The notes under the pieces are model-generated. The model did not search any database, had not been told where the DNA came from, and saw only the letters and a program-made list of their open reading frames with translations. The position numbers and the translations under genes were made by a program. From contig NZ_JARUXC010000001.1 of the NCBI RefSeq assembly GCF_030433855.1, positions 372,001 through 436,000 of the forward strand: a stretch of 64,000 nucleotides of DNA, read 5' to 3'. Source of the DNA: Agreia sp. PsM10. GTDB taxonomy: Bacteria; Actinomycetota; Actinomycetes; Actinomycetales; Microbacteriaceae. Positions 1-9,928 of this stretch are shown here, in pieces; position 1 is the stretch's first letter; every line of letters begins with the position of its first letter.

Positions 1-402
1 ATCGCATCGGGAGCCGTCGAGATCGTCTCCCTCGCCAGAGAGGCCGGCCACCGCACGAAGATCGCCGTGCGTGCGACAGAGCCCGGCATCAACGCCAAGG
101 GTGCGTGCATCGGCGAGCTGGGCCAGCGAGTGCGCGCCGTCACGAGCGAGCTGGGCAACGAGAAGATCGACATCGTCGACTTCTCGACCGACCTGCCGAC
201 GTTCGTCGCGAACGCCCTGTCACCCGCCAAGGTGTCGAGTGCGTTCGTCATCGACGAGTCGTTGAAGGCGGTACGGGCCCTGGTTCCCGATTACCAGCTC
301 TCCCTCGCCATCGGCAAGGAGGGCCAGAACGCCAGGCTCGCCGCGAAGCTCACGGGTGCCAAGATCGACATCCAGCCCGATTCGGTGATGGACGAGGCCT
401 GA
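1..402 (+). CDS. nusA: Transcription termination/antitermination factor NusA, C-terminal part (5' end outside window)
   Basis: The open frame enters from the left edge and encodes 133 residues to a TGA. It carries the end of the S1-KH region of NusA: a first KH loop ([11 protein letters not shown]) and, near the C terminus, a second KH loop ([20 protein letters not shown]). NusA binds RNA polymerase and nascent RNA and modulates pausing, termination and antitermination. The protein stops soon after KH2 with no acidic repeats, as is usual for actinobacterial NusA. The downstream neighbours ylxR, infB and rbfA are the standard partners of nusA in this operon. The identification is secure; only the N-terminal part is missing because of the window edge. 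Confidence 0.96.
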   Translation: MASGAVEIVSLAREAGHRTKIAVRATEPGINAKGACIGELGQRVRAVTSELGNEKIDIVDFSTDLPTFVANALSPAKVSSAFVIDESLKAVRALVPDYQLSLAIGKEGQNARLAAKLTGAKIDIQPDSVMDEA

Positions 403-442
403 GGCCGCGTCATCACAGGGATCGATTCGGGGGAGGTGTAGT

Positions 443-760
443 ATGGAACCCGTAAGAACGTGCGTCGGTTGCCGCGCGCGTGCCGATCGATCCTCACTTC
501 TGAGGGTCGTCGCCCGGATTCCAGTCGTGGTCGTCGATGAGACGGCCGTTCTGCCCGGTCGGGGCGCGTGGGTGCATCCCCGCATCGAGTGCGTCTCCAC
601 AGCGCGAACACGCAAGGCCTTCGGCCGGGCGTTGCGCGTCACGACGGCACTCGACACGTCTCCTGTCCTCGAATTCCTCGAGCGGGAGACGACTCATCCA
701 TCAATCCGCAGACATTCAGTTTCTACAGAACAGGCTGAAACGTACATCGTGACCAACTAA
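443..760 (+). CDS. ylxR: YlxR family (DUF448) RNA-binding protein
   Basis: A 105-residue protein with the YlxR signature near its start (RTCVGCRARADRSSLLRVV) and a second conserved block (GRGAWVHPRIEC) around residue 40. YlxR proteins are small basic nucleic-acid-binding proteins encoded between nusA and infB; structures show an RNA-binding-like fold and roles in RNase P modulation or transcription have been proposed. A strong ribosome binding site (GGGGAGG) lies five to six bases before the ATG. It sits 40 bases after nusA on the same strand, so co-transcription is likely. The TAA stop lies inside the first copy of a short direct repeat that recurs before infB. Confidence 0.92.
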   Translation: MEPVRTCVGCRARADRSSLLRVVARIPVVVVDETAVLPGRGAWVHPRIECVSTARTRKAFGRALRVTTALDTSPVLEFLERETTHPSIRRHSVSTEQAETYIVTN

Positions 761-810
761 TGAGTGACAACTAATGAGCGGCTCCAAATGAGCCCCGCGC
801 ACAACTAATG
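754..810 (+). repeat. Three copies of a 9-bp direct repeat between ylxR and infB
   Basis: The sequence CAACTAATG occurs at 754-762, 768-776 and 802-810; the first two copies extend to CAACTAATGAG. The first copy contains the ylxR stop codon. Between the second and third copies lies a short hairpin (GGCTC, loop CAAAT, GAGCC). The repeats are AT-richer than the surroundings. Their function is unknown; they could be chance, a leader element for infB, or a protein-binding array. Confidence 0.5.
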
Positions 811-850
811 GTCTGCCCCTGTTTGGGAGCGGATCCCAGACAGGAGAATT

Positions 851-3673
<2,823 letters not shown>

Positions 3674-3725
3674 TCCTCACGGACAAAGATTCGCGTCGGC
3701 TTCCGACGAGAGAACGGAAAGCACC

Positions 3726-4217
3726 GTGGCTGATCCCGCCCGCGCCAGAAAAATGGCGGAGCGAATCCAGGTCATCGTGGCGAAGACGCTCGAGCGGGGG
3801 TTGAAAGACCCCCGCCTGGGCTTCGTCACCATCACCGACGTGAAGGTGACGGGCGACCTGCAGCACGCATCGGTCTTCTACACGGTGTACGGCTCAGACG
3901 AGGAGCGCGCAGACAGTGCGGCCGCTCTGAAGTCGGCCACGGGCATGCTGCGGAGCGAGGTGGGCAAGAACATCACCGCCCGCCTCACCCCGAGTCTGGA
4001 ATTCATTCCGGATGGCATTCCCGAGAACGCCCAGCTGATCGACGGCCTGCTGGCCGAGGCGCAACAGCGTGACGCTGAAACGCTCCGGCTCGCCCGCGAG
4101 GCGAAATTCGCCGGCGACGCAGACCCGTATGTGAAGCCCCGGCAGCTCGACGACGATGACGACGAGTTCGACGGCGACGACGAAGACGGTGAGCCGGCGA
4201 CGGCTCCCCGTCACTAG
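3726..4217 (+). CDS. rbfA: Ribosome-binding factor A
   Basis: A 163-residue RbfA, a KH-fold protein that binds the immature 30S subunit and helps 16S rRNA 5'-end maturation. The N terminus (ADPARARKMAERIQVIVA) and the block DPRLGFVTITDVKVTGDL are characteristic. The C-terminal 25 residues form an acidic Asp-rich tail, as in other actinobacterial RbfA. The start is GTG with GGAAAG upstream. A small hairpin (CGTCGG, loop CTT, CCGACG; 3694-3708) lies in the short gap after infB. The last four bases overlap the convergent panE gene. Confidence 0.95.
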   Translation: MADPARARKMAERIQVIVAKTLERGLKDPRLGFVTITDVKVTGDLQHASVFYTVYGSDEERADSAAALKSATGMLRSEVGKNITARLTPSLEFIPDGIPENAQLIDGLLAEAQQRDAETLRLAREAKFAGDADPYVKPRQLDDDDDEFDGDDEDGEPATAPRH

Positions 4218-5218
4218 CTCAGCAGTTCACGGAACACGGCGGCGACTTCCTCGACTTCGAGGAAGTCGCCGCTTTTCTCTACCCGGTGCACCAGCTCGGT
4301 CAGCATCTCGTTGAGAGGGGCCGACATTCCCGCGGCGTGTGCGGCGCGCACCACCGCACCGTTGAGGAAGTCGATCTCGGTCGGCTGCCCACGGCGGATG
4401 CTCTGCAGAGTGGATCCCGGATTGGGTGCGTCGCCCATGCGCCTCGCCATCACGCGCGGAAGAGCGCGCGCGATCGCGATCGGCGCGATCGAGAACGCGC
4501 GCAGCAGGGGCTGGCTGAGACCCTGCAACGAAGCGAAGTGCACGTGCGACGCGAATCCGATGCGCACCGCCTCCCGCATGCTCGCGGCCACGATGCCGCC
4601 GAGGACCGGATGCCGCAGGGTGGCCTGGGCCGAGAGGCCCGTGATGGCGGGCATCGCGTTGACCTGGTTGACGATCAGCTTCGACCACTGCGCACCTCGG
4701 AAGTCGCGCACGAGCCGCGTCGGCATGGCAGAGCCGAGCACCGTCTCGACCTCGTGGGCGACGCCCTGCCGTGCCGCGTCGTCGACGCCGACGAACGTGG
4801 GCCCGGCGGCCGTGACATCCACGTGCCCGGCGCGAAGGTAGCTGGCCGCGTACAGCGCGATCGCGCCGACGACGGGGGAGCCGGGCAGCAGCTCCTCGGC
4901 GATCCGCACGCCGTCGAGACCGTTCTGCACGATGACCACCGGCACTCCGGCGAGCCGGGAGGCGTTCGCCGAGATCGCGTCGGCCGCATCCTGCGCCTTC
5001 GTGCACACGAACGCCAGCTGCGGCGACTCCTCGAGCACGGCGGATGCGCGGGGGCGCGCCGTGTGCTCGCCCCAGCCGCCCGAGATCTGCAGGCCGGATG
5101 CCCGGATCACCTCGAGCTGTTCGCCCCGGGCCGTGATGGTGACGTCGTGCCCCGCACGGTCGAGGAGAGCCGCGATGGTGCCTCCGATCGCACCGGCCCC
5201 GATCACGGCGATTCGCAT
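4214..5218 (-). CDS. panE: 2-dehydropantoate 2-reductase (ketopantoate reductase) family protein
   Basis: A 334-residue protein of the ApbA/PanE family. The N terminus is an NAD(P)-binding Rossmann motif (RIAVIGAGAIGGTIAALL). The catalytic-type lysine lies in WSKLIVNQVNAMPAITG near the middle, and a helical C-terminal domain follows. PanE reduces ketopantoate to pantoate in pantothenate/CoA synthesis using NADPH. No other pan gene is present here, and the family also contains paralogues with other 2-oxoacid substrates, so the exact substrate is inferred. The ATG lies six bases after a TAGGCT hexamer, which suggests a leaderless transcript. It converges on rbfA with a 4-bp overlap. Confidence 0.8.
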   Translation of the reverse strand: MRIAVIGAGAIGGTIAALLDRAGHDVTITARGEQLEVIRASGLQISGGWGEHTARPRASAVLEESPQLAFVCTKAQDAADAISANASRLAGVPVVIVQNGLDGVRIAEELLPGSPVVGAIALYAASYLRAGHVDVTAAGPTFVGVDDAARQGVAHEVETVLGSAMPTRLVRDFRGAQWSKLIVNQVNAMPAITGLSAQATLRHPVLGGIVAASMREAVRIGFASHVHFASLQGLSQPLLRAFSIAPIAIARALPRVMARRMGDAPNPGSTLQSIRRGQPTEIDFLNGAVVRAAHAAGMSAPLNEMLTELVHRVEKSGDFLEVEEVAAVFRELLS

Positions 5219-5224
5219 ACGGCC

Positions 5225-5230
5225 AGCCTA
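5225..5230 (-). promoter_or_regulatory. -10 element for panE (leaderless geometry)
   Basis: On the minus strand TAGGCT is followed by six bases and the panE ATG, placing the expected transcription start at or next to the start codon. No good -35 is visible. Confidence 0.55.
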
Positions 5231-5249
5231 GGCGCTGGGGTGCGCCGGC

Positions 5250-5912
5250 CTAGCCCCACACATCAGTGACGAGTGTGTCCATCAGGTTCGGAGTCGAGAC
5301 GTTGGCCTGGCTCACGCGGATGAACACGCCGTCGCGCACGAGAACGGTCTGACCGACCTCGACGTTGTACTTGCTCTCCGTCTCGAACTTCGCACACGTC
5401 TGGGCGGAACCCTCCTGGGTGCAGCTGAACCCCTCGGCCGGCAGCGACTGCAGGTAGGGGGCCGAAACGGCGGGATCGACCTCGCCGATCTCGACGGACA
5501 GGTTCGTGATGTCGGCCTGCGGGTCTCTCCACACGCATCGGAGTTCGGTCGCCGACAACATCGCCTCGAGCAGCGTCGCATCGCTCGGTGCGGGGGTCGG
5601 CGAGATGGAGCCGGACGGCGTGTAGTACGGCCCATCCGGGGTTCCGACCACGGCAGGGTCGTTCAACGGCCAACTCCCGAACGTGGACGTGAAGGGCGTG
5701 GAGGCGATGAGCGAGGCGCAGTCGGTCGGGATCGTGTATGCGGCCCGCTCGGGAGCCGGGGGCGTGGTCTCGGGAACGGCAGGTTCGGCGCTCGACGTGG
5801 GGGGTGCTGCCGAGGCCGGGGGTGTCGTCGCCTGGCCGTTCGACGGTGCCCCCGCGCATCCGGTCAGCACGACCGCGAGAAGGGTGACCGAAACGCCGAG
5901 CAGAGCTCTCAC
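5250..5912 (-). CDS. Predicted secreted lipoprotein, function unknown
   Basis: A 220-residue protein starting with a lipoprotein signal peptide: basic start, hydrophobic core and lipobox LTGC around residues 16-19. A Pro/Ser/Thr-rich linker follows, then a globular domain with four cysteines (in DCASLI, ELRCVW, GFSCTQ and QTCAKF) that could pair as disulfides. I do not recognise the family; many actinobacterial lipoproteins have this layout. The GTG start was chosen because the signal peptide begins there, and because the upstream in-frame ATG at 5951 overlaps a -10-like TATGCT that would drive a leadered transcript. It lies between mutY and panE on the same strand. Confidence 0.72.
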   Translation of the reverse strand: MRALLGVSVTLLAVVLTGCAGAPSNGQATTPPASAAPPTSSAEPAVPETTPPAPERAAYTIPTDCASLIASTPFTSTFGSWPLNDPAVVGTPDGPYYTPSGSISPTPAPSDATLLEAMLSATELRCVWRDPQADITNLSVEIGEVDPAVSAPYLQSLPAEGFSCTQEGSAQTCAKFETESKYNVEVGQTVLVRDGVFIRVSQANVSTPNLMDTLVTDVWG

Positions 5913-5959
5913 TGTGTTACCGCTTTCGTCAATCGACCTGATGGCCAGCATAGGCCCGG

Positions 5960-6880
5960 TCACGAGGGCAGCGCGAAGCCGTCCGGCGTTCGGGCGATCA
6001 GGCCGTCGCGGACGAGCCCGTCGACGGCCCGCTCGAGCTGCACGCCGTCGTGCCAGACCGCATCCACCGCACCGACGGAGACGCCGTGGGCGCCGTCGCT
6101 CGCGCGAAGGAGCGCGAGAACCAGACCGCGCACCTGGCGGTCGGAGCCCTCGAACTTCTTCTGCACCTTCTTCTTCGGCCCACCCGTCTCGGGGAAGCCA
6201 GCCTGCAGCCAGGCGCAGGAGGAGCGCACGGGGCAGATGTCGCAGTCCGGTCGGCGCGCCGTGCACACCACGGCGCCGAGCTCCATGATGGCCGCGTTGA
6301 ATCGACGGGCGTCGTGCTCGTCGTGGGGCAGCAGGCGCTCCATGGCCTCGAGATCCCGACGCGCACTCGGCGGCCCAGCGTCGTCGCGTCCTTCGATCGA
6401 GCGGGCGATGACGCGGCGGGTGTTCGTGTCGACGACCGGATGCCTGTCGCCGTACGCGAAGACGGCCACGGCTCTCGACGTGTAATCGCCGATGCCCGGC
6501 AGCGCCCGTAACGCCCCGACGTCGGACGGCACCACGCCGTCGTGCGTCTCGGTGATCGCGACAGCGCAGGCATGCAGCCACAGGGCGCGTCGCGGATATC
6601 CGAGCGACTGCCACGCACGCACGGCCTCGCCGGGGGAGTCGGCGGCGAGGGCCGCGGGTGTCGGCCAGCGCTCTAGCCACTCCGCCAGGCGCGGAACGAC
6701 CCTCACCACGGGTGTCTGCTGCAGCATGAATTCACTGACCAGGATGCCCCAGGCCCCGAAGTCGGGAGCGCGCCACGGAAGGTCGCGGGCAGAGGCGTCG
6801 AACCACTCGATGAGGGCCCTTGCGTAGTCGCTCGTGCCGCTGTCATGTGTCGACCCTGTGGCACGGATGTTCGCATTCAC
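5960..6880 (-). CDS. mutY: A/G-specific adenine glycosylase MutY
   Basis: A 306-residue base-excision repair enzyme that removes adenine mispaired with 8-oxoguanine. The catalytic Glu motif EFMLQQTPV lies near residue 52, the helix-hairpin-helix (LPGIGDYTSRAVAVFAYG) and the catalytic Asp (VVDTNTRRVIAR) near 130-160. Four cysteines in CTARRPDCDICPVRSSC (spacing 6-2-5) form the iron-sulfur cluster site. Only a short segment follows the cluster, so the long NUDIX-like 8-oxoG-recognition domain of E. coli MutY is reduced, as is common in actinobacteria. The GTG start sits exactly six bases after TAGGCT. Confidence 0.93.
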   Translation of the reverse strand: MNANIRATGSTHDSGTSDYARALIEWFDASARDLPWRAPDFGAWGILVSEFMLQQTPVVRVVPRLAEWLERWPTPAALAADSPGEAVRAWQSLGYPRRALWLHACAVAITETHDGVVPSDVGALRALPGIGDYTSRAVAVFAYGDRHPVVDTNTRRVIARSIEGRDDAGPPSARRDLEAMERLLPHDEHDARRFNAAIMELGAVVCTARRPDCDICPVRSSCAWLQAGFPETGGPKKKVQKKFEGSDRQVRGLVLALLRASDGAHGVSVGAVDAVWHDGVQLERAVDGLVRDGLIARTPDGFALPS

Positions 6881-6886
6881 CTCAAC

Positions 6887-6892
6887 AGCCTA
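6887..6892 (-). promoter_or_regulatory. -10 element for mutY (leaderless geometry)
   Basis: TAGGCT on the minus strand ends six bases before the GTG start of mutY. The next in-frame starts do not fit this spacing, which supports the GTG. Confidence 0.55.
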
Positions 6893-6949
6893 GGTGCCGT
6901 CTCATGCTCATCGCCGGCGGACGCCGCAGGGCGCGGCAACGCTGGACGC

Positions 6950-6955
6950 TAGATT
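6950..6955 (+). promoter_or_regulatory. -10 element for the RraB-like gene (leadered)
   Basis: TAGATT lies 44 bases before the TTG start at 7000; the start itself has a strong AGGGGGAG ribosome binding site, so this gene looks conventionally leadered, unlike many neighbours. Confidence 0.35.
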
Positions 6956-6999
6956 CTGTTCTGACGGAACCTGCATTCATTGACCACAGGGGGAGCGGA

Positions 7000-7359
7000 T
7001 TGTCCGAGGTGGATGGAGGGATCGAGGCCAGCTTCGATCGCGAGTGGCAGACCTGGCTCGAGCAGAAAGCCGTTCGGCTGCGGGAGCGGGACGACCTGTC
7101 AGCCGAGCGAGAGGTCGTGCACACCGTGCTGTTCGAACGACGGATGTCTGCGAGACGTGCCGTGAGGATCATCCGCCGATCCCGATCGGTGCGCCTCACC
7201 CGCACGAACGGTCGACCGAGGTGGGTTCTGGACGCTATTGCGAGCGATGATCTGACCGACGAATCCGTTCGGCACTCCATCAAGTTCATGTTGACTGTCG
7301 CTGACGCGTGCAAGGGAGACTACGACGGCTTCGGTGCAATGGTCGTTCTCCCGGAGTAG
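7000..7359 (+). CDS. RraB-like (ribonuclease E inhibitor B) family protein
   Basis: A 119-residue soluble protein. Its pattern matches the RraB family: an N-terminal DREWQTWLEQK helix, then the signature RERDDLSAEREVVHTVLF, a mid-region with an aromatic strand (RPRWVLDAI), and an ending rich in acidic/aromatic residues (GDYDGFGAMVV) equivalent to the usual YDGWE segment. RraB proteins bind RNase E and alter its degradosome in E. coli; in actinobacteria the partner is not established. The start is TTG, chosen for the AGGGGGAG site six bases upstream; longer frames run back into mutY on the other strand. Confidence 0.6.
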   Translation: MSEVDGGIEASFDREWQTWLEQKAVRLRERDDLSAEREVVHTVLFERRMSARRAVRIIRRSRSVRLTRTNGRPRWVLDAIASDDLTDESVRHSIKFMLTVADACKGDYDGFGAMVVLPE

Positions 7360-7410
7360 ACCGCAGCTCGCACGCCCCGCCCTATCGACCCGGCCGGGCG
7401 AGGGCGTGCC

Positions 7411-7416
7411 TACACT
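7411..7416 (+). promoter_or_regulatory. -10 element for the kinase-like gene at 7423
   Basis: TACACT is followed by six bases and the GTG start, the leaderless spacing. Confidence 0.5.
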
Positions 7417-7422
7417 GGACGA

Positions 7423-8046
7423 GTGCCCCTCGACGCCTCATACGACCATGCTGCAGCACGTCAGTTCTTCGACGCCCAGGCTTCGGAGATCGCCCACAAC
7501 TACGGGAGGGGCCGAGCCGTCGTCGCCGTAGACGGAGCGGTCGGTTCGACGGAGTTCGGTCGCGAACTCGGAGCCGCCTTGGCCCGGGCGGGGCACACAT
7601 CCGTGTTCGCGTCTATCGATGATTTCGTGTCGTCGCCGGCCGACCGCATCGGTGCCCGCCAGACCCCGTCGGAGTACTACGAGCAGCGCTACGACTACGC
7701 GACCTTCAGACGAGTCCTCATCGACCCCTTCCGGCTGGGAGGCAGCACCGGTTTCGTCGTGGCCGCCTTCGACGAGGGGGCCTCGCGCAGCATCGAGCCG
7801 GTCTGGCGAACGGCGCCGCCCGATGCGATCCTCGTCGTCGCCGGTCCGTTCCTCGCGCGGCCGGAGCTGCGAGGCACGTTCAACTACACGATCTATCTTG
7901 AGACGCCGCGGCGACCGCGCGATCTCGTGCTCGACGAGGCGCTCGACCACTACGCCGGCGTGGCCGAGCCCCGCTTCACGGCCACGGCCATCGTCGACAC
8001 CACGGACCCCGAGCTTCCGCGTCGGGTCTTCGCCGACAGCTGCTGA
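7423..8046 (+). CDS. Uridine-kinase-like protein with a degenerate P-loop
   Basis: A 207-residue protein that aligns by eye along its whole length with bacterial uridine-kinase-like P-loop proteins: VVAVDG before the nucleotide loop, FASIDDFVSSPADR after it, then a YYEQRYDYATFRRVLIDPF block and VVAGPFLARPELR. The loop itself, residues 38-45, reads GAVGSTEF and lacks the Gly-Lys-Ser/Thr of a Walker A motif, so canonical ATP binding is doubtful. No frameshift is visible; the frame is intact and the codon use matches its neighbours. It could be a pseudokinase, a nucleotide-independent binding protein, or an early pseudogene. The GTG start fits the leaderless spacing. Confidence 0.6.
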   Translation: MPLDASYDHAAARQFFDAQASEIAHNYGRGRAVVAVDGAVGSTEFGRELGAALARAGHTSVFASIDDFVSSPADRIGARQTPSEYYEQRYDYATFRRVLIDPFRLGGSTGFVVAAFDEGASRSIEPVWRTAPPDAILVVAGPFLARPELRGTFNYTIYLETPRRPRDLVLDEALDHYAGVAEPRFTATAIVDTTDPELPRRVFADSC

Positions 8047-8069
8047 GCCGTCGGGGCCGGCCCTGCGTC

Positions 8070-8075
8070 TAGGCT
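8070..8075 (+). promoter_or_regulatory. -10 element for truB (leaderless geometry)
   Basis: TAGGCT is followed by six bases and the GTG start of truB, which lacks any ribosome binding site. Confidence 0.55.
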
Positions 8076-8081
8076 TGTCGC

Positions 8082-9050
8082 GTGCCAGATCCGTTCACCC
8101 GCCCTCGAGCCGAGCCGTCGACCCGAAGCGGCATCCTGCTCGTCGACAAACCCGGCGGCATGACGAGCCACGACGTGGTCTCCGCCACCCGACGTCTTGC
8201 AGGCACCCGCAAGGTCGGACACGCCGGCACCCTCGATCCGATGGCCACAGGGCTTCTCGTGCTCGGCATCAACAGCTCGACGCGTCTTCTGACGTTCGTC
8301 GTGGGACTCGACAAGGAGTACCTGGCCACCATCCGGCTCGGTGAGGGGACGACGACCGACGACGCGGAGGGCGAGGTGACCTCGACCGCCGCGGCGGGGG
8401 TCGTGGCGGGTCTCGGTGACGATGCGATCGGAACGCAGATCGGCCGGCTCACGGGCGACATCGTGCAGGTTCCCAGCACGGTGAGCGCCATCAAGGTCGA
8501 CGGCAAGCGCGCCTACGCTCTCGCGCGGGAGGGCGTCGACGTGCAGTTGAAGGCCCGTCCCGTTACCGTCAGCGAGTTCGAGGTGCTCTCGCGAACACCC
8601 GCGACGAGCGCGTCCGGCACCCCCGTCGTCGATCTCGAGGTGCGCGTCGTCTGCTCCTCGGGAACCTACATCCGAGCCCTCGCCCGCGACCTCGGTGCAG
8701 CCCTCGACACGGGCGGCCACCTGGTCGCGCTGCGCCGAACTCGAATCGGTCCATTCTCGGTCGACGCGGCGGCCGAGCTCGACACCGTGGTCGTGGCCGA
8801 CGCGCTGCAGTCGCCCTCGCAGGCCGCGTCGGAGCTCTTTCCGACGCTGCGGCTGAGTGAGGAGCAGACGATCGACCTCGGGCACGGCAAGAGGCTCGTG
8901 CTGGGCGACGTTCCGGATGCGTCGGGCCCGGTCGCCGCGATCGCACCCGACGACAGACTGGTGGGTCTGGTTGCGGTATCGCATGGCACAGCGAAGATCC
9001 TTGCCAACTTTCCGTCAGATGAACCCCAGACGAAGCCGGACGACGCATGA
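8082..9050 (+). CDS. truB: tRNA pseudouridine(55) synthase TruB
   Basis: A 322-residue pseudouridine synthase that makes the universal U55 of the tRNA T-loop. The N terminus has GILLVDKPGGMTSHDVV, followed by KVGHAGTLDPMATGLL, which contains the catalytic Asp. The RNA-contacting block VDGKRAYALAREG and the motif CSSGTYIRALARDLG lie further on. The C-terminal quarter is a PUA-like extension typical of actinobacterial TruB. The GTG start has no ribosome binding site but a -10 hexamer at leaderless distance. The stop overlaps the start of the next gene by four bases (ATGA), implying coupling. Confidence 0.96.
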   Translation: MPDPFTRPRAEPSTRSGILLVDKPGGMTSHDVVSATRRLAGTRKVGHAGTLDPMATGLLVLGINSSTRLLTFVVGLDKEYLATIRLGEGTTTDDAEGEVTSTAAAGVVAGLGDDAIGTQIGRLTGDIVQVPSTVSAIKVDGKRAYALAREGVDVQLKARPVTVSEFEVLSRTPATSASGTPVVDLEVRVVCSSGTYIRALARDLGAALDTGGHLVALRRTRIGPFSVDAAAELDTVVVADALQSPSQAASELFPTLRLSEEQTIDLGHGKRLVLGDVPDASGPVAAIAPDDRLVGLVAVSHGTAKILANFPSDEPQTKPDDA

Positions 9051-9415
9051 TCGAGTGGTTCACCACGGTGCAGGTCGTCGTCGCCGTCCTCGCCGGGGTC
9101 CTGTGTCTCGTGCTGGGCTTCGCCAAACGCGCGCCCAACGACATCACGCTCGGGGCGACGGCCCTCGTCGAGCTCCTGCTCGTCGTGCAGCTCGTGGTGG
9201 CGATCGTGGCTCCGGCCGTGGGCAACCCGCCGAGCGGGGATCCTCTCGAGTTCTACACCTATCTGGTCTCGGCGCTGCTGCTGCCGCTCGCCGGCGGTTT
9301 CTGGGCGCTCGTCGAGCGCAGCCGCTGGAGCACGGTGGTGCTGGGCGTCGTCTGCCTCGCCATCGCCGTGATGGTCTACCGCATGAACGTCATCTGGTTC
9401 GTGCAGCTCGCGTGA
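9047..9415 (+). CDS. Small integral membrane protein, function unknown
   Basis: A 122-residue protein with about four predicted transmembrane helices (roughly residues 6-26, 35-56, 72-92 and 95-115) and short loops. The start codon overlaps the truB stop (ATGA), so it is probably translated by coupling to truB. No catalytic motif or family is recognised. Its position between truB and ribF suggests a conserved but uncharacterised passenger of this operon. Confidence 0.75.
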   Translation: MIEWFTTVQVVVAVLAGVLCLVLGFAKRAPNDITLGATALVELLLVVQLVVAIVAPAVGNPPSGDPLEFYTYLVSALLLPLAGGFWALVERSRWSTVVLGVVCLAIAVMVYRMNVIWFVQLA

Positions 9416-9478
9416 TCGGTGCATCGGGCGCATCCAACGCGCCGGGCAGGGCCGCGGCACCGGTAAACTGAATCGGCC

Positions 9479-9928
9479 ATGGCACAGGACAAGACAATCG
9501 CACAACGCACAGGCCGCTCCTCAGGAGTCGGACGAGTGCTCATCGTGGTCTACGGCATCCTCGCTCTCGGAGCGACGGGCAGATCGTTCGTTCAGATCGC
9601 CGGTCTTCTCCGCGACTCCGAACCCGTGTCGCTCGCCTATTGGCTCTCGGCTCTGGCGAGCGTCGTCTACATCGTGGCGACGATCGCCCTCATCGCACCG
9701 GGCCGCGCGTGGTATCGAGTCGCCTGGGCGACGATCACCTTCGAGCTCGTCGGCGTGCTCGTGGTCGGAACGCTGAGCCTCACCCACCCCGAGTACTTCG
9801 CCCGGCCGTCGGTGTGGTCCTGGTACGGCAACGGCTACCTCTTCATCCCCCTGGTGCTGCCGGTGCTCGGCATGCTCTGGCTCAGGGCTCACCGGCCGTC
9901 CCGCGAGCCGGAGGGCACCGCGTCGTGA
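9479..9928 (+). CDS. Small integral membrane protein, function unknown
   Basis: A 149-residue protein with a basic cytosolic N terminus and about four transmembrane helices (roughly 20-40, 52-75, 80-102 and 113-135), ending in a charged tail. I do not recognise a family. A TAAACT hexamer nine bases before the ATG may be its own promoter with almost no leader. The stop codon overlaps the GTG start of ribF (9925-9928), so ribF is probably translationally coupled to it. Confidence 0.75.
   Translation: MAQDKTIAQRTGRSSGVGRVLIVVYGILALGATGRSFVQIAGLLRDSEPVSLAYWLSALASVVYIVATIALIAPGRAWYRVAWATITFELVGVLVVGTLSLTHPEYFARPSVWSWYGNGYLFIPLVLPVLGMLWLRAHRPSREPEGTAS

Noticed and set aside
5913-5951. Upstream ATG (5951) as the lipoprotein start
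   Set aside because: It overlaps a -10-like TATGCT, and starting at the GTG at 5912 gives a textbook lipoprotein signal peptide.
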